Positions 1 to 5,161 of a DNA stretch of 5,326 nucleotides are shown piece by piece (position 1 is the stretch's first letter; every line of letters starts with the position of its first letter). The notes beneath the pieces are model-generated. The model did no database searches. It was not told the origin of the DNA and saw only the letters and a list, made by a program, of their open reading frames with translations. Made by a program: the position numbers and the translations under genes. The stretch is from Dehalococcoidia bacterium. GTDB taxonomy: Bacteria > Chloroflexota > Dehalococcoidia > UBA6926. Location of the stretch: positions 3,418 through 8,743 of the forward strand of contig JAAXGS010000152.1 of NCBI GenBank assembly GCA_012271225.1. Reading direction: 5' to 3'.

Positions 1-336
1 CCCCATTTCTGGGCGCTGGCGCTGATGATCAAGGACGACTATGAACGGGCGCGCGTGCCGATGATGCCGGTCATACTTGGAGAGGAGCGCACCAGAACGG
101 CGATCTTTCTCTATACAATCCTGGTCAACATTCTGGCGCTGCTTCTCTACATCTCCACTCCGCGCCTGAGCGTGGTGTACCTTGCGGCGGCCATGGCGCT
201 TGGCGGCCTGTTCACGTACTACGCCTATCGTCTGCTCACGGACAAGCACCGCGCCGCCATGCTGCGCCTCTACAAGTTCTCACTGCTCTATCTTGCGCTG
301 CTCTTCCTGGCCGTCATGGTTGATCAGGTGATGTAG
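1..336 (+). CDS. ctaB: Protoheme IX farnesyltransferase (heme O synthase), C-terminal part
   Basis: Partial gene: the frame is open from the left edge and ends at TAG 334-336, leaving 111 residues of a family usually about 290-320 long. The enzyme is a UbiA-type membrane prenyltransferase that transfers a farnesyl group to the heme B vinyl, giving heme O, the precursor of heme A for terminal oxidases. The visible part opens with PHFWALAL (residues 1-8), then KDDY (11-14) and PMMPV (20-24). This series is diagnostic for CtaB/CyoE and includes the second acidic motif near the prenyl diphosphate site. Three hydrophobic helices follow (about 33-51, 57-76 and 89-108), as expected for the end of this family. 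It converges on the ccm operon, with only 9 bp between its stop and the ccmD stop. An internal ATG at 25 is not the true start, because the conserved PHFWALAL motif lies upstream of it in frame. Confidence 0.95.
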   Translation, partial: PHFWALALMIKDDYERARVPMMPVILGEERTRTAIFLYTILVNILALLLYISTPRLSVVYLAAAMALGGLFTYYAYRLLTDKHRAAMLRLYKFSLLYLALLFLAVMVDQVM

Positions 337-345
337 ACGTCAACC

Positions 346-552
346 TCATTCACTCGGTTGCGAGGCATCGTCTTCTTCGGCGCCTTCGTTGCTGTTCGGC
401 ATCGATTCCTGCAGGGAATCGATCTGGGACTGAATGTCAGCCTGCCTCCTGGCCATGTAATACAGATAGCCAAAGAAGATAATCCACACGATTGCGTATG
501 CCGCAAACACAAAGAGGGGGTTGAAGTCGCCGAATCCGTTATCCACGTTCAT
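346..552 (-). CDS. ccmD: CcmD, small membrane subunit of the CcmABCD heme-handling complex
   Basis: A 68-residue single-pass membrane protein. After a short N-terminus there is one hydrophobic segment (about 12-33, containing AAYAIVW and FFGYLYY). A basic stop (ARRQ, 35-38), a short amphipathic helix (IDSLQES) and a strongly acidic tail (EGAEEDDASQPSE) follow. Size, topology and the position right after ccmC match CcmD, which in characterised systems helps release holo-CcmE from CcmC in an ATP-dependent way. The start is the ATG at 552-550, which overlaps the ccmC stop in ATGA. A Shine-Dalgarno-like AGAGGGG lies just upstream. The frame stays open upstream to 873, but that part is an antisense-free shadow inside ccmC and is not used. 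CcmD sequences are weakly conserved, so the call rests on size, topology and neighbours. A 9-bp inverted repeat lies inside the gene at 401-423. Confidence 0.87.
   Translation of the reverse strand: MNVDNGFGDFNPLFVFAAYAIVWIIFFGYLYYMARRQADIQSQIDSLQESMPNSNEGAEEDDASQPSE
401..423. repeat. Perfect 9-bp inverted repeat with 5-nt loop inside ccmD
   Basis: The arms ATCGATTCC (401-409) and GGAATCGAT (415-423) are perfect reverse complements separated by 5 nt. They can form a hairpin in either transcript. The repeat lies within the ccmD coding sequence (residues IDSLQES) and about 65 nt downstream of the ctaB stop. No T-run follows on either strand, so it is not a typical intrinsic terminator. A function as an mRNA end or stability element for one or both convergent transcripts is possible but is only inference. 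Confidence 0.6.
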
Positions 553-1247
553 TGCCCCTCTGCCGCCGCGCGCAGCGCGTCCAGGTTCTGCTGCGCCTCC
601 TCGACCCGCATGCGCATGCGTATCAGATAGACGTACAGCAGAATGAAGGCCAGCATGCCCGCCAGAAACGGCACTAGAATCGCGCTCTCCGGCCTGTCCG
701 TGGCCGACTGAAGGGTTGGCAGGGGGTGGAGGTACGTCCAGAGGTACACGGAGAAATACGTCACCGGGACATTGACGAACCCCAGAATGCCGATGACGGC
801 CGCGGTGCGCGCGGTCCCCGGCGCGCGTCCGCTGAGGGAGCGCAGCATGAGATACGCGATGTAGCTGAGCCACATGACCAAAGTCGTGACAAGGCGGGCA
901 TCAGACCAGCTCCACCACGCTCCCCAAACGGGCCGCCCCCAGATGGACCCCGTTACCAGGACGAGAGTCGTCAGAATGACGCCAATCTCCGCGGAGGCGT
1001 ACGCGAGACGGTCCCATCGAGGGCGGCGTGTCCGGAGGTACACGCCGCTTGCGACGGCGGTGATCGCTATGGACAGATACGCCACCAGAGCGGTCGGCAC
1101 ATGAATGTAGTAGATCCTGTGGTGTATGCCCTGAACGCGCTCGTCTGGCGACTCCACAATGGCCAAATAGAGGGCGATGAGCATTGCCGCGAAGGCAGCA
1201 ACGCCGATGACGTTTGCGGGTGTCAGAGTAGACGGGGCAGATCGCAT
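549..1247 (-). CDS. ccmC: CcmC, heme transporter/heme lyase for CcmE
   Basis: A 232-residue polytopic membrane protein of the heme-handling (HHP) family. It presents heme to CcmE at the outer face of the membrane and works with CcmAB and CcmD. The family hallmarks are visible. A histidine sits in the HVPTA motif (H49) on the first extracytoplasmic loop, and a tryptophan-rich segment spans residues 103-118 (WGRPVWGAWWSWSDAR). A second conserved histidine is H174 in YLHPLPT on a later loop. Hydrophobic helices fall at about 12-30, 51-70, 86-102, 119-136, 148-168 and 189-209, giving the six expected. The ATG at 1247 is the first start after an in-frame TGA and has only a weak ribosome site (AGGA). 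The gene is 87 nt after ccmB and overlaps ccmD by 4 nt. Oddity: the usual WWxWDxR core here reads WWSWSDAR, with one extra residue before the aspartate. Confidence 0.95.
   Translation of the reverse strand: MRSAPSTLTPANVIGVAAFAAMLIALYLAIVESPDERVQGIHHRIYYIHVPTALVAYLSIAITAVASGVYLRTRRPRWDRLAYASAEIGVILTTLVLVTGSIWGRPVWGAWWSWSDARLVTTLVMWLSYIAYLMLRSLSGRAPGTARTAAVIGILGFVNVPVTYFSVYLWTYLHPLPTLQSATDRPESAILVPFLAGMLAFILLYVYLIRMRMRVEEAQQNLDALRAAAEGQ
555..561 (-). promoter_or_regulatory. Shine-Dalgarno-like site for ccmD
   Basis: The coding strand reads AGAGGGG followed by CA and the ATG of ccmD, all within the last codons of ccmC. The spacing is short, but together with the ATGA overlap it supports the start at 552 over the longer open frame. 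Confidence 0.5.
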
Positions 1248-1334
1248 TCGTGCAGTGGTCCTGAACCGGAACTGCGGTAGTCAGAGCGGATTGGCCGCGC
1301 GCCGCATGGTCATGCCGCATCCTGACGATACGGC
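1248..1334 (-). other. 87-nt ccmB-ccmC spacer with an imperfect palindrome
   Basis: This is the only sizeable intergenic gap in the operon. It holds no convincing gene and no clear -10/-35 pair. An imperfect palindrome, GCCGCATGGTCATGCCGC, sits at 1301-1318, where one C/C pair breaks the stem. It begins 17 nt downstream of the ccmB stop. It is not followed by a U-run, so a terminator is not supported. It could be a weak mRNA structure or chance in GC-rich DNA. Confidence 0.4.
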
Positions 1335-2048
1335 TCACCGCTCCACAGTAGCATAAAAGAGCAGCGCGGACAGGACGACAAAGATGAGGTCGTAGGCCGC
1401 GAGAACTGCGAGCCACGGTTGGATATCCTCCCAGGGGCGGCCATCGATGGCGAGGCCCGTCGCGCGGACGGCGGCGATGATCACCGGAACGAGCAGGGGC
1501 AGCAGCATGATGGGCAGCAATGCCTCACGAGCGCGCGCCTGCGCAGCGATGGAGGACAGGATTGTTCCCACGCCGGCGATGCCGATGTTCCCCAGCAGGA
1601 ACGTTGGGAGAAGCGCCGGCTGAAGGAGCTGCAGGTTGAAAAGCAGGGCGGACAGCGGCACAATCACCACCTCAAGCATGGTGAGCAGGACAACGTTGGC
1701 CGCCGCCTTCGCCAGATAGAGAGCGCCGGGGTCGGTGGGGCTTAACAGGATGCCCTCCAGAGAGCCGCGCTCATCCTCACGGGCGAATGACCGCCCCAGC
1801 GCGAGCAGGCTGGCGAAGATGATTGCGACCCAGAGCACTCCGGGCGCCACGAGGGTGAGAACCGCTCCCCGCAGATCGAATGAGAACTGAAAGGCGATCA
1901 ACGCGGCGACGGCGAAGACGGCCATCGGCGCGGCAGTCTCACGGGAACGAAACTCAACGGCGAGTTCCTTGCGGAGAAGGAGCCAAAACTGCGCCGCATA
2001 GCCGGGCGGAGTGTTTTTTGGCCCGGTTGCTTGACTAGGGGATTTCAT
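1335..2048 (-). CDS. ccmB: CcmB, membrane subunit of the CcmAB heme-module ABC transporter
   Basis: A 237-residue integral membrane protein of the CcmB family, close to the usual 220-230. CcmB pairs with the ATPase CcmA. The complex powers release of holo-CcmE from CcmC-CcmD rather than bulk heme export. Family features are a basic/acidic N-terminal motif (LLLRKELAVEFRSRE, about 23-37) and a cytoplasmic loop, SFAREDERGSLEGILLSPTD (about 87-106). A later segment reads REALLPIMLLPLLVPVII. About six hydrophobic helices are visible, ending at LSALLFYATVER. The start is the ATG at 2048-2046. It has no visible Shine-Dalgarno sequence and lies 4 nt after the TGA of a 22-codon mini-ORF, so initiation probably depends on reinitiation by ribosomes from upstream. 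Codons 1-6 lie inside a repeated segment that also covers the ccmA stop. An A6 run falls at codons 10-12. Confidence 0.95.
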   Translation of the reverse strand: MKSPSQATGPKNTPPGYAAQFWLLLRKELAVEFRSRETAAPMAVFAVAALIAFQFSFDLRGAVLTLVAPGVLWVAIIFASLLALGRSFAREDERGSLEGILLSPTDPGALYLAKAAANVVLLTMLEVVIVPLSALLFNLQLLQPALLPTFLLGNIGIAGVGTILSSIAAQARAREALLPIMLLPLLVPVIIAAVRATGLAIDGRPWEDIQPWLAVLAAYDLIFVVLSALLFYATVER

Positions 2049-2068
2049 GCGGTCACGTCAGCGTGGCC
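2039..2068 (-). repeat. Copy 2 (ccmB-proximal) of a 30-bp direct repeat at the ccmA/ccmB junction
   Basis: Thirty bases that match 2112-2141 at 28 positions, including an identical 18-bp core GGTCACGTCAGCGTGGCC (2051-2068, plus strand). On the coding strand this copy contains a TGA, four bases (CCGC) and the real ccmB ATG. The core can fold into a short hairpin with a CTGA loop (GGCCACG...CGTGACC, one C/A mismatch on the mRNA strand) whose 3' arm holds the stop codon. Confidence 0.9.
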
Positions 2069-2121
2069 GGGCGGCGCTTGCGGCTGTTGTCAGGGCTGGG
2101 CGATTGAGTGAGGGATTGCAT
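2053..2121 (-). CDS. 22-codon mini-ORF between ccmA and ccmB (possible translational relay)
   Basis: The ATG at 2121-2119 lies 4 nt after the ccmA stop, and its own TGA (2055-2053) lies 4 nt before the ccmB ATG. The predicted peptide starts MQSLTQSPSP and ends RRPATLT, which is the same ATLT ending as CcmA. Its start resembles the CcmB N-terminus (MKSPSQATGP), as expected if it is the remnant of a duplicated ccmB start fused to a duplicated ccmA tail. It is in a different frame from both neighbours. There is no hydrophobic segment, no known domain and no Shine-Dalgarno site. It may be translated only to carry ribosomes from ccmA to ccmB, or it may be a non-functional remnant. The reading frame itself is certain, but its expression is not. 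Confidence 0.35.
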   Translation of the reverse strand: MQSLTQSPSPDNSRKRRPATLT

Positions 2122-2141
2122 GTGGTCACGTCAGCGTGGCC
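2112..2141 (-). repeat. Copy 1 (ccmA-proximal) of a 30-bp direct repeat at the ccmA/ccmB junction
   Basis: Matches 2039-2068 at 28 of 30 positions with a 73-bp offset. On the coding strand it holds the last codons and TGA of ccmA, then CCAC and the mini-ORF ATG. Beyond the 30 bp, an ungapped comparison of the rest of the 73-bp units still shows 17 of the next 30 bases identical. This suggests an old tandem duplication that has decayed except at the stop/start junction. Confidence 0.9.
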
Positions 2142-2896
2142 CTCGGGGCGATCTGCTCCGCCACTTGCTCACGGCGGCGTTCCGAACTGAGCGAGCTCAC
2201 GCCGTGAGACGCAGAATCGTATTCGATTGCGCCGTTCCGCAGAACGATATCGCGGGTGGTCAGGGCGACGCCCAGGTCGATGCTGTGCGTGGCGAGAACA
2301 ACCGTGACGTCCGCCCCCCGTTCCGCGATATACCGCGTCAACAGATCCCGCGCCGCCGCATCCAGACCCGTCTCCGGCTCATCCAGGATCAGGAGCGCCG
2401 GCGTGTGGATCAGCGCCCGCATCAGAGAGACGCGCTGCGTCATTCCGCGTGAGAGCGTTCTGACCGGGTCGGCGCGCCGTCCGGCAAGCCTGAACCGTTC
2501 AATCAGTTCATCCGCGCGCGTTCCGGGGTCCGGGACGCCGTTCAGCTGCGCGTACAGCGCCAGATTCTCCCGCATGGAGAGCTCCTGATACAGGTGACTC
2601 TGATGGCTGAGCGTTCCAATCCGCGCCCGGACGCGCGCGCCCTCTCGCCCCCAGGGCTGCCTGCCGAACACGTGAATCCTCCCGCCGCTGGGCCGCAGGA
2701 GGCCGGACATCAACCGGAGCAGCGTCGATTTTCCCGCCCCGTTATCACCGAAGACGGCGATCCGCTCCCCCTCGGCAACCGTCGCGGTAACCCCCCGGAG
2801 GGCGGATCGCTGGCCGTAGCTCTTTTCCAGGCCGGCGCATTGGATGACGACGGCGGTGTCGGCGCCACGGCTGCTCTGGGCCGTTTCGATAGTCAC
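2126..2896 (-). CDS. ccmA: CcmA, ATPase subunit of the heme-module ABC transporter
   Basis: A 256-residue ABC-type ATP-binding protein on the cytoplasmic side of the CcmAB complex. ATP hydrolysis drives release of heme-loaded CcmE from CcmCD. All nucleotide-binding elements are present: Walker A GDNGAGKST (50-58), a Q-loop glutamine in SHQSHLY (Q99), signature LSRGMTQR (148-155), Walker B ALLILDEP with the catalytic glutamate E173, D-loop GLD (177-179) and the switch histidine H204. The signature LSRGM departs from LSGGQ, as is common in CcmA and ABC-2-like ATPases. The start is a GTG (2896-2894) overlapping the upstream TGA in GTGA. A G6 run (2905-2910) about 8 nt upstream can act as a ribosome site. 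General ABC homology alone could suit another transporter, but the adjacent ccmB, ccmC and ccmD fix the identity. The C-terminal ATLT-stop is duplicated downstream. Confidence 0.95.
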   Translation of the reverse strand: MTIETAQSSRGADTAVVIQCAGLEKSYGQRSALRGVTATVAEGERIAVFGDNGAGKSTLLRLMSGLLRPSGGRIHVFGRQPWGREGARVRARIGTLSHQSHLYQELSMRENLALYAQLNGVPDPGTRADELIERFRLAGRRADPVRTLSRGMTQRVSLMRALIHTPALLILDEPETGLDAAARDLLTRYIAERGADVTVVLATHSIDLGVALTTRDIVLRNGAIEYDSASHGVSSLSSERRREQVAEQIAPRATLT

Positions 2897-4188
2897 TGCG
2901 CGCGCCCCCCATCAAAGATCCGCCGCAGGAGGTCCCGGTGAGACCTGCTGGCGGTATCGTATTCCTCCTGCGTGATCTCGCCGGATTCGCGCGCGTCCTC
3001 AAGGCGCGCCAGCTCCCTTAGTGCCTCCTCTCGCCGCTCCTGTAGCAGATCAGGCTCAACGGCGGGCGCGGGGCGGGCGCGGCGTCGAAGGTAGCGCGTC
3101 CAGTAGACGGCAAGGGCGGCGGCGATGAGCGCTGCGGTCACCACGCCAAGCGCCGCGGTGCGCAGAGTGCCCTCAAGGCTGCGGCTGCGCGCGCCGGCGC
3201 TCAACGGCAGGTCCGCCAGGACGCCGCTCACGGTCTCCCCGGCGGGCAGTGACGCGATCTCATAGCGCGCGTACGTTTCACCGGAGACCTCTGAATCCGC
3301 CATGTGAACCCATGCCGGGCCGGGCCGATACGTGATCTCCCCGGGCACAAGCAGGCGGACAACCTGCGCGGGGTAGGGGTAGGTCTTGCTCCATGCGAAA
3401 ACGTTCGTGGTGTAGAGAACGCCGTAGGTGACGATGTACTCCTCAACGCCAGGCATCACGGGGATGATTGAATAGACGTCACGACTCTCCGGCGCGAGCA
3501 CAAGGCTGCCCGGATTGTGGACTGATTCAAGATCAAACGCCATTGCCGGCAGCGGGAGTTGCACCGTGAGCCTGGTGTTCAGAGGATCCTGCCCCACATA
3601 CGCCCTGTCGCTCGTGTTCTCATAGGTCGTGACCTGAAGGACGCGCAATATGCCCGTATCGTCCCTCACCGGCGTGATGGCGGAACTGTCGCCGATAATG
3701 TGAATGACGGATGGGTCGGTCGTTAGTTCATAGATCAGCAGCTCAGGCGGCCCCTGTCTCTCAATCGTGGAGATATACGGGACGCTGAAGAAGCGAACAT
3801 CGTTGTGCGCGGCGGACAGGGTGTAGGTGACCTCCCGATCGGCGATGACTCCATCAAATGATACGCGCCCATCCCCGCCGGCCTCTGCCTCCAGCCGCTG
3901 CAGCTCCGTATCCTCGCTGTCAAACACCTGCAGGGTCACAATCAGCCCCTCCGGAATGGATGCCCCCTCTGTGCCGTTGATGGCGACCGCCTCAAGGGTA
4001 ACCGGCGTGCCTGCCTGCGGCGTTGATTCAAGGGCGTCCTGCGCGTGAGTTTCCGCCGCCCCCGCCCGCATGAGCATGATTGCCGCGCACAGCACGATGA
4101 GGACAGTGGTTGCGCCAGCCCGGAGCGCGCGTCGGCGCGGACGCGCGGGGAGGGTAGGCGCGCCTGCCCCGATTTCCCCGGCCGTCAT
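2893..4188 (-). CDS. Ccm-linked membrane protein: extracytoplasmic carboxypeptidase-regulatory-like domain plus cytoplasmic helical tail, function unknown
   Basis: A 431-residue protein not assignable to a standard Ccm component. It has an N-terminal basic stretch and signal peptide or anchor (about 20-44; RPRRRALRAG then a hydrophobic core). A first beta-rich domain (about 60-138) has the CarboxypepD_reg-like pattern: NGTEGASIPEGLIVTL, GDGRVSFDGV and NDVRFFSVPY. A second beta-rich region (about 150-330) contains TYENTSDRAYVG, VQLPLP, PVMPGVEEYIVTY and VRLLVPGEITYRPG. Next comes a transmembrane helix (about 342-364) followed by RYLRRRARP, so the tail is cytoplasmic. The tail is a predicted helical hairpin (383-425, LARLEDARESGEITQEEYD), similar to SHOCT and CcmI cytoplasmic segments. 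The ATG at 4188 is chosen because it overlaps the ccmI-like stop in ATGA. The frame could extend 21 codons further, to 4251. Its stop overlaps ccmA, so co-expression with the Ccm machinery is very likely. A role in apocytochrome or heme handling is inference. Confidence 0.85.
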   Translation of the reverse strand: MTAGEIGAGAPTLPARPRRRALRAGATTVLIVLCAAIMLMRAGAAETHAQDALESTPQAGTPVTLEAVAINGTEGASIPEGLIVTLQVFDSEDTELQRLEAEAGGDGRVSFDGVIADREVTYTLSAAHNDVRFFSVPYISTIERQGPPELLIYELTTDPSVIHIIGDSSAITPVRDDTGILRVLQVTTYENTSDRAYVGQDPLNTRLTVQLPLPAMAFDLESVHNPGSLVLAPESRDVYSIIPVMPGVEEYIVTYGVLYTTNVFAWSKTYPYPAQVVRLLVPGEITYRPGPAWVHMADSEVSGETYARYEIASLPAGETVSGVLADLPLSAGARSRSLEGTLRTAALGVVTAALIAAALAVYWTRYLRRRARPAPAVEPDLLQERREEALRELARLEDARESGEITQEEYDTASRSHRDLLRRIFDGGRAQ

Positions 4189-4571
4189 AACGGAGGATCG
4201 GCCTCGCTGTTCGCAGGAGCGGATTCGGCGCTGCGCTTGCGGCGAAGCCACACGGCCGACTCAATCTCCTCATCAAGCACCTGCTCGCGGCCCTCGATCT
4301 CGCGTATCAGGGCGGCGGCGCGGCGCACGGCCGGCAGGCGCGCGGCGCGGTGCTCGAAGGCGCTGATATTGCCGCGGGCCAGCTCGTCATCGAGATCCAT
4401 GATTGCCGTCAGCGCCGTGTTGCGCTCCTCCCGCATGCGACCAAGATCGGAGAGATCGTCGGCGGGGGTGGCCGTATCAGCCGCCCGTCCGGTTCGGATC
4501 AGCGGCAATGCGAGGGCCGCGATGGTCACGGCCACGGCGGCGAGCGTCAGGCTCGCGGCGATCAGCTCCAC
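4185..4571 (-). CDS. ccmI: Short CcmI-like protein (membrane anchor plus cytoplasmic coiled coil, no TPR)
   Basis: A 128-residue protein that resembles the N-terminal module of CcmI. One membrane helix (about 3-25) ends LPLIRTGR. A charged helical region (about 42-108) follows with the pattern ERNTALTAIMDLDDELARGNIS, typical of the CcmI helical hairpin (AL..L..LD.E...GKLS). Proteobacterial CcmI continues with a second helix and a periplasmic TPR domain that binds apocytochrome c. Both are absent here, so the chaperone part is missing or supplied by another protein. The start is taken as GTG 4571-4569, seven nt after the ccmH stop and preceded by GAGGG. An ATG at 4634 would need a 56-nt overlap with ccmH and would add a polar extension before the helix. 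The stop overlaps the next gene in ATGA. There are no cysteines, so it is not a zinc-ribbon variant. The family call is moderately sure, the start less so. Confidence 0.72.
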   Translation of the reverse strand: MELIAASLTLAAVAVTIAALALPLIRTGRAADTATPADDLSDLGRMREERNTALTAIMDLDDELARGNISAFEHRAARLPAVRRAAALIREIEGREQVLDEEIESAVWLRRKRSAESAPANSEADPPL

Positions 4572-4575
4572 GCTG

Positions 4576-4580
4576 CCCTC
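4576..4580 (-). promoter_or_regulatory. Ribosome-binding site supporting the GTG start of the ccmI-like gene
   Basis: The coding strand reads GAGGG, overlapping the ccmH TGA, then CAGC and GTG. It favours the short form starting at 4571 over an ATG at 4634 that lies deep inside ccmH. Confidence 0.45.
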
Positions 4581-5139
4581 AATCCGCGTCTCCCGTGATG
4601 CGGCCGATCTCACGCGTGACGATCTCATCGTCATCCGTCTGGGGGCGGTTGTCAGAGGATGGGGCAGGCAACGGGGCCTGCTCCCTCCTCCTCCTGCGCA
4701 GGCCGCTCACGACGATGACTGCGCCAAACAGGGCAATGAGCGGCGGGGCAAGCCAGACGCCCCAGCCGACGCCCTGCAGCCGCGGCTCCCTCAGAACGGC
4801 AGGGCCATAGCGCTCCACGAAGAAGTCCTGTATCTCCTGCTCCGTCGCGCCGTCATCCACCAGTTGCTGCACGCGCGCCCGCATCTGCCGAGCGATCGTC
4901 GCGTTGGATTCCGTGATGGCCTGCCCGTCGCACACCGGACACTGGAGCTTGTTGGCGATCGCGCGCGCCTCCGGTGAGAGGGCAAGCAGGTCCAGTTCAG
5001 TGCGGGAGAAATCGCCTGTGTCATCGGTCTGGGCGGAGAGCGCGGCGGGCTGCATAAGCATGACGGCGGCCACCGCCAGGAGCGCCATTAGCGTCAACGG
5101 AACTGCCGCGCCTCTGCGCGGGCGGGTCTGCCTGATCAT
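4579..5139 (-). CDS. ccmH: CcmH, thioredoxin-like/thiol-handling apocytochrome c subunit
   Basis: A 186-residue protein of the CcmH/CycL family. The family reduces or holds the CXXCH thiols of apocytochrome c and interacts with CcmF during heme ligation. A signal sequence (about 11-36, LTLMALLAVAAVMLMQPAAL then SAQ) is followed by the active-site motif LQCPVCDGQAITESNA with C67 and C70. The three-helix-bundle domain then continues with ARQMRARVQQLVDDG, EQEIQDFFVERYGPAVL. A transmembrane helix (about 126-147) and a basic stop RRRRR follow. An unusually long acidic, proline-rich cytoplasmic tail of about 35 residues (QTDDDEIVTREIGR) ends the protein. The start is the ATG at 5139, 22 nt after the ccmF stop, with a weak upstream GGAAA. 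The gene follows ccmF directly, with no ccmG between. Confidence 0.95.
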   Translation of the reverse strand: MIRQTRPRRGAAVPLTLMALLAVAAVMLMQPAALSAQTDDTGDFSRTELDLLALSPEARAIANKLQCPVCDGQAITESNATIARQMRARVQQLVDDGATEQEIQDFFVERYGPAVLREPRLQGVGWGVWLAPPLIALFGAVIVVSGLRRRRREQAPLPAPSSDNRPQTDDDEIVTREIGRITGDAD

Positions 5140-5161
5140 GGCTGTTTCCGGCAGCCCGGGC

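Noticed and set aside
553..873. Upstream extension of the ccmD frame giving a 175-aa product
   Set aside because: The extension lies wholly inside ccmC in another frame and has low-complexity Arg/His/Ala/Pro composition typical of shadow frames. The ATGA overlap and ribosome site mark the short ccmD.
726..1280. Long plus-strand open frames opposite ccmC, and similar ones opposite ccmA and ccmH-ccmI (4045-4977)
   Set aside because: Antisense shadows of GC-rich genes: Arg/Ala/Gly/Pro-rich, no recognisable domains, and opposite strongly conserved Ccm proteins.
2014..2022. A-AAA-AAC heptamer in frame at ccmB codons 10-12, resembling a -1 frameshift site
   Set aside because: The -1 frame stops after roughly 20 codons. 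There is no clear downstream structure, and the product would be a useless N-terminal fragment. Most likely just a Lys-Asn codon run.
2168..2208. 9-bp inverted repeat CTCACGGCG/CGCCGTGAG with a 23-nt loop near the end of ccmA
   Set aside because: Arms are far apart in GC-rich coding DNA, there is no U-run, and a competing small palindrome overlaps one arm. Probably chance.
4050..4095. Possible lipobox around Cys34 of the 431-aa protein
   Set aside because: The residues before the Cys are I-V-L, with Leu at -1 instead of Gly/Ala/Ser, and the Cys is in the middle of the hydrophobic core. It does not fit a lipoprotein signal.
4189..4251. Upstream start at 4251 for the 431-aa protein
   Set aside because: It would lengthen the overlap with the ccmI-like gene to about 67 nt. 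The ATG at 4188 gives an ATGA overlap, as at other junctions, and a normal signal-anchor N-terminus.
4572..4634. Alternative ATG start at 4634 for the ccmI-like gene
   Set aside because: It would overlap ccmH by 56 nt and add a polar leader before the membrane anchor. The GTG at 4571 has GAGGG upstream and normal operon spacing.
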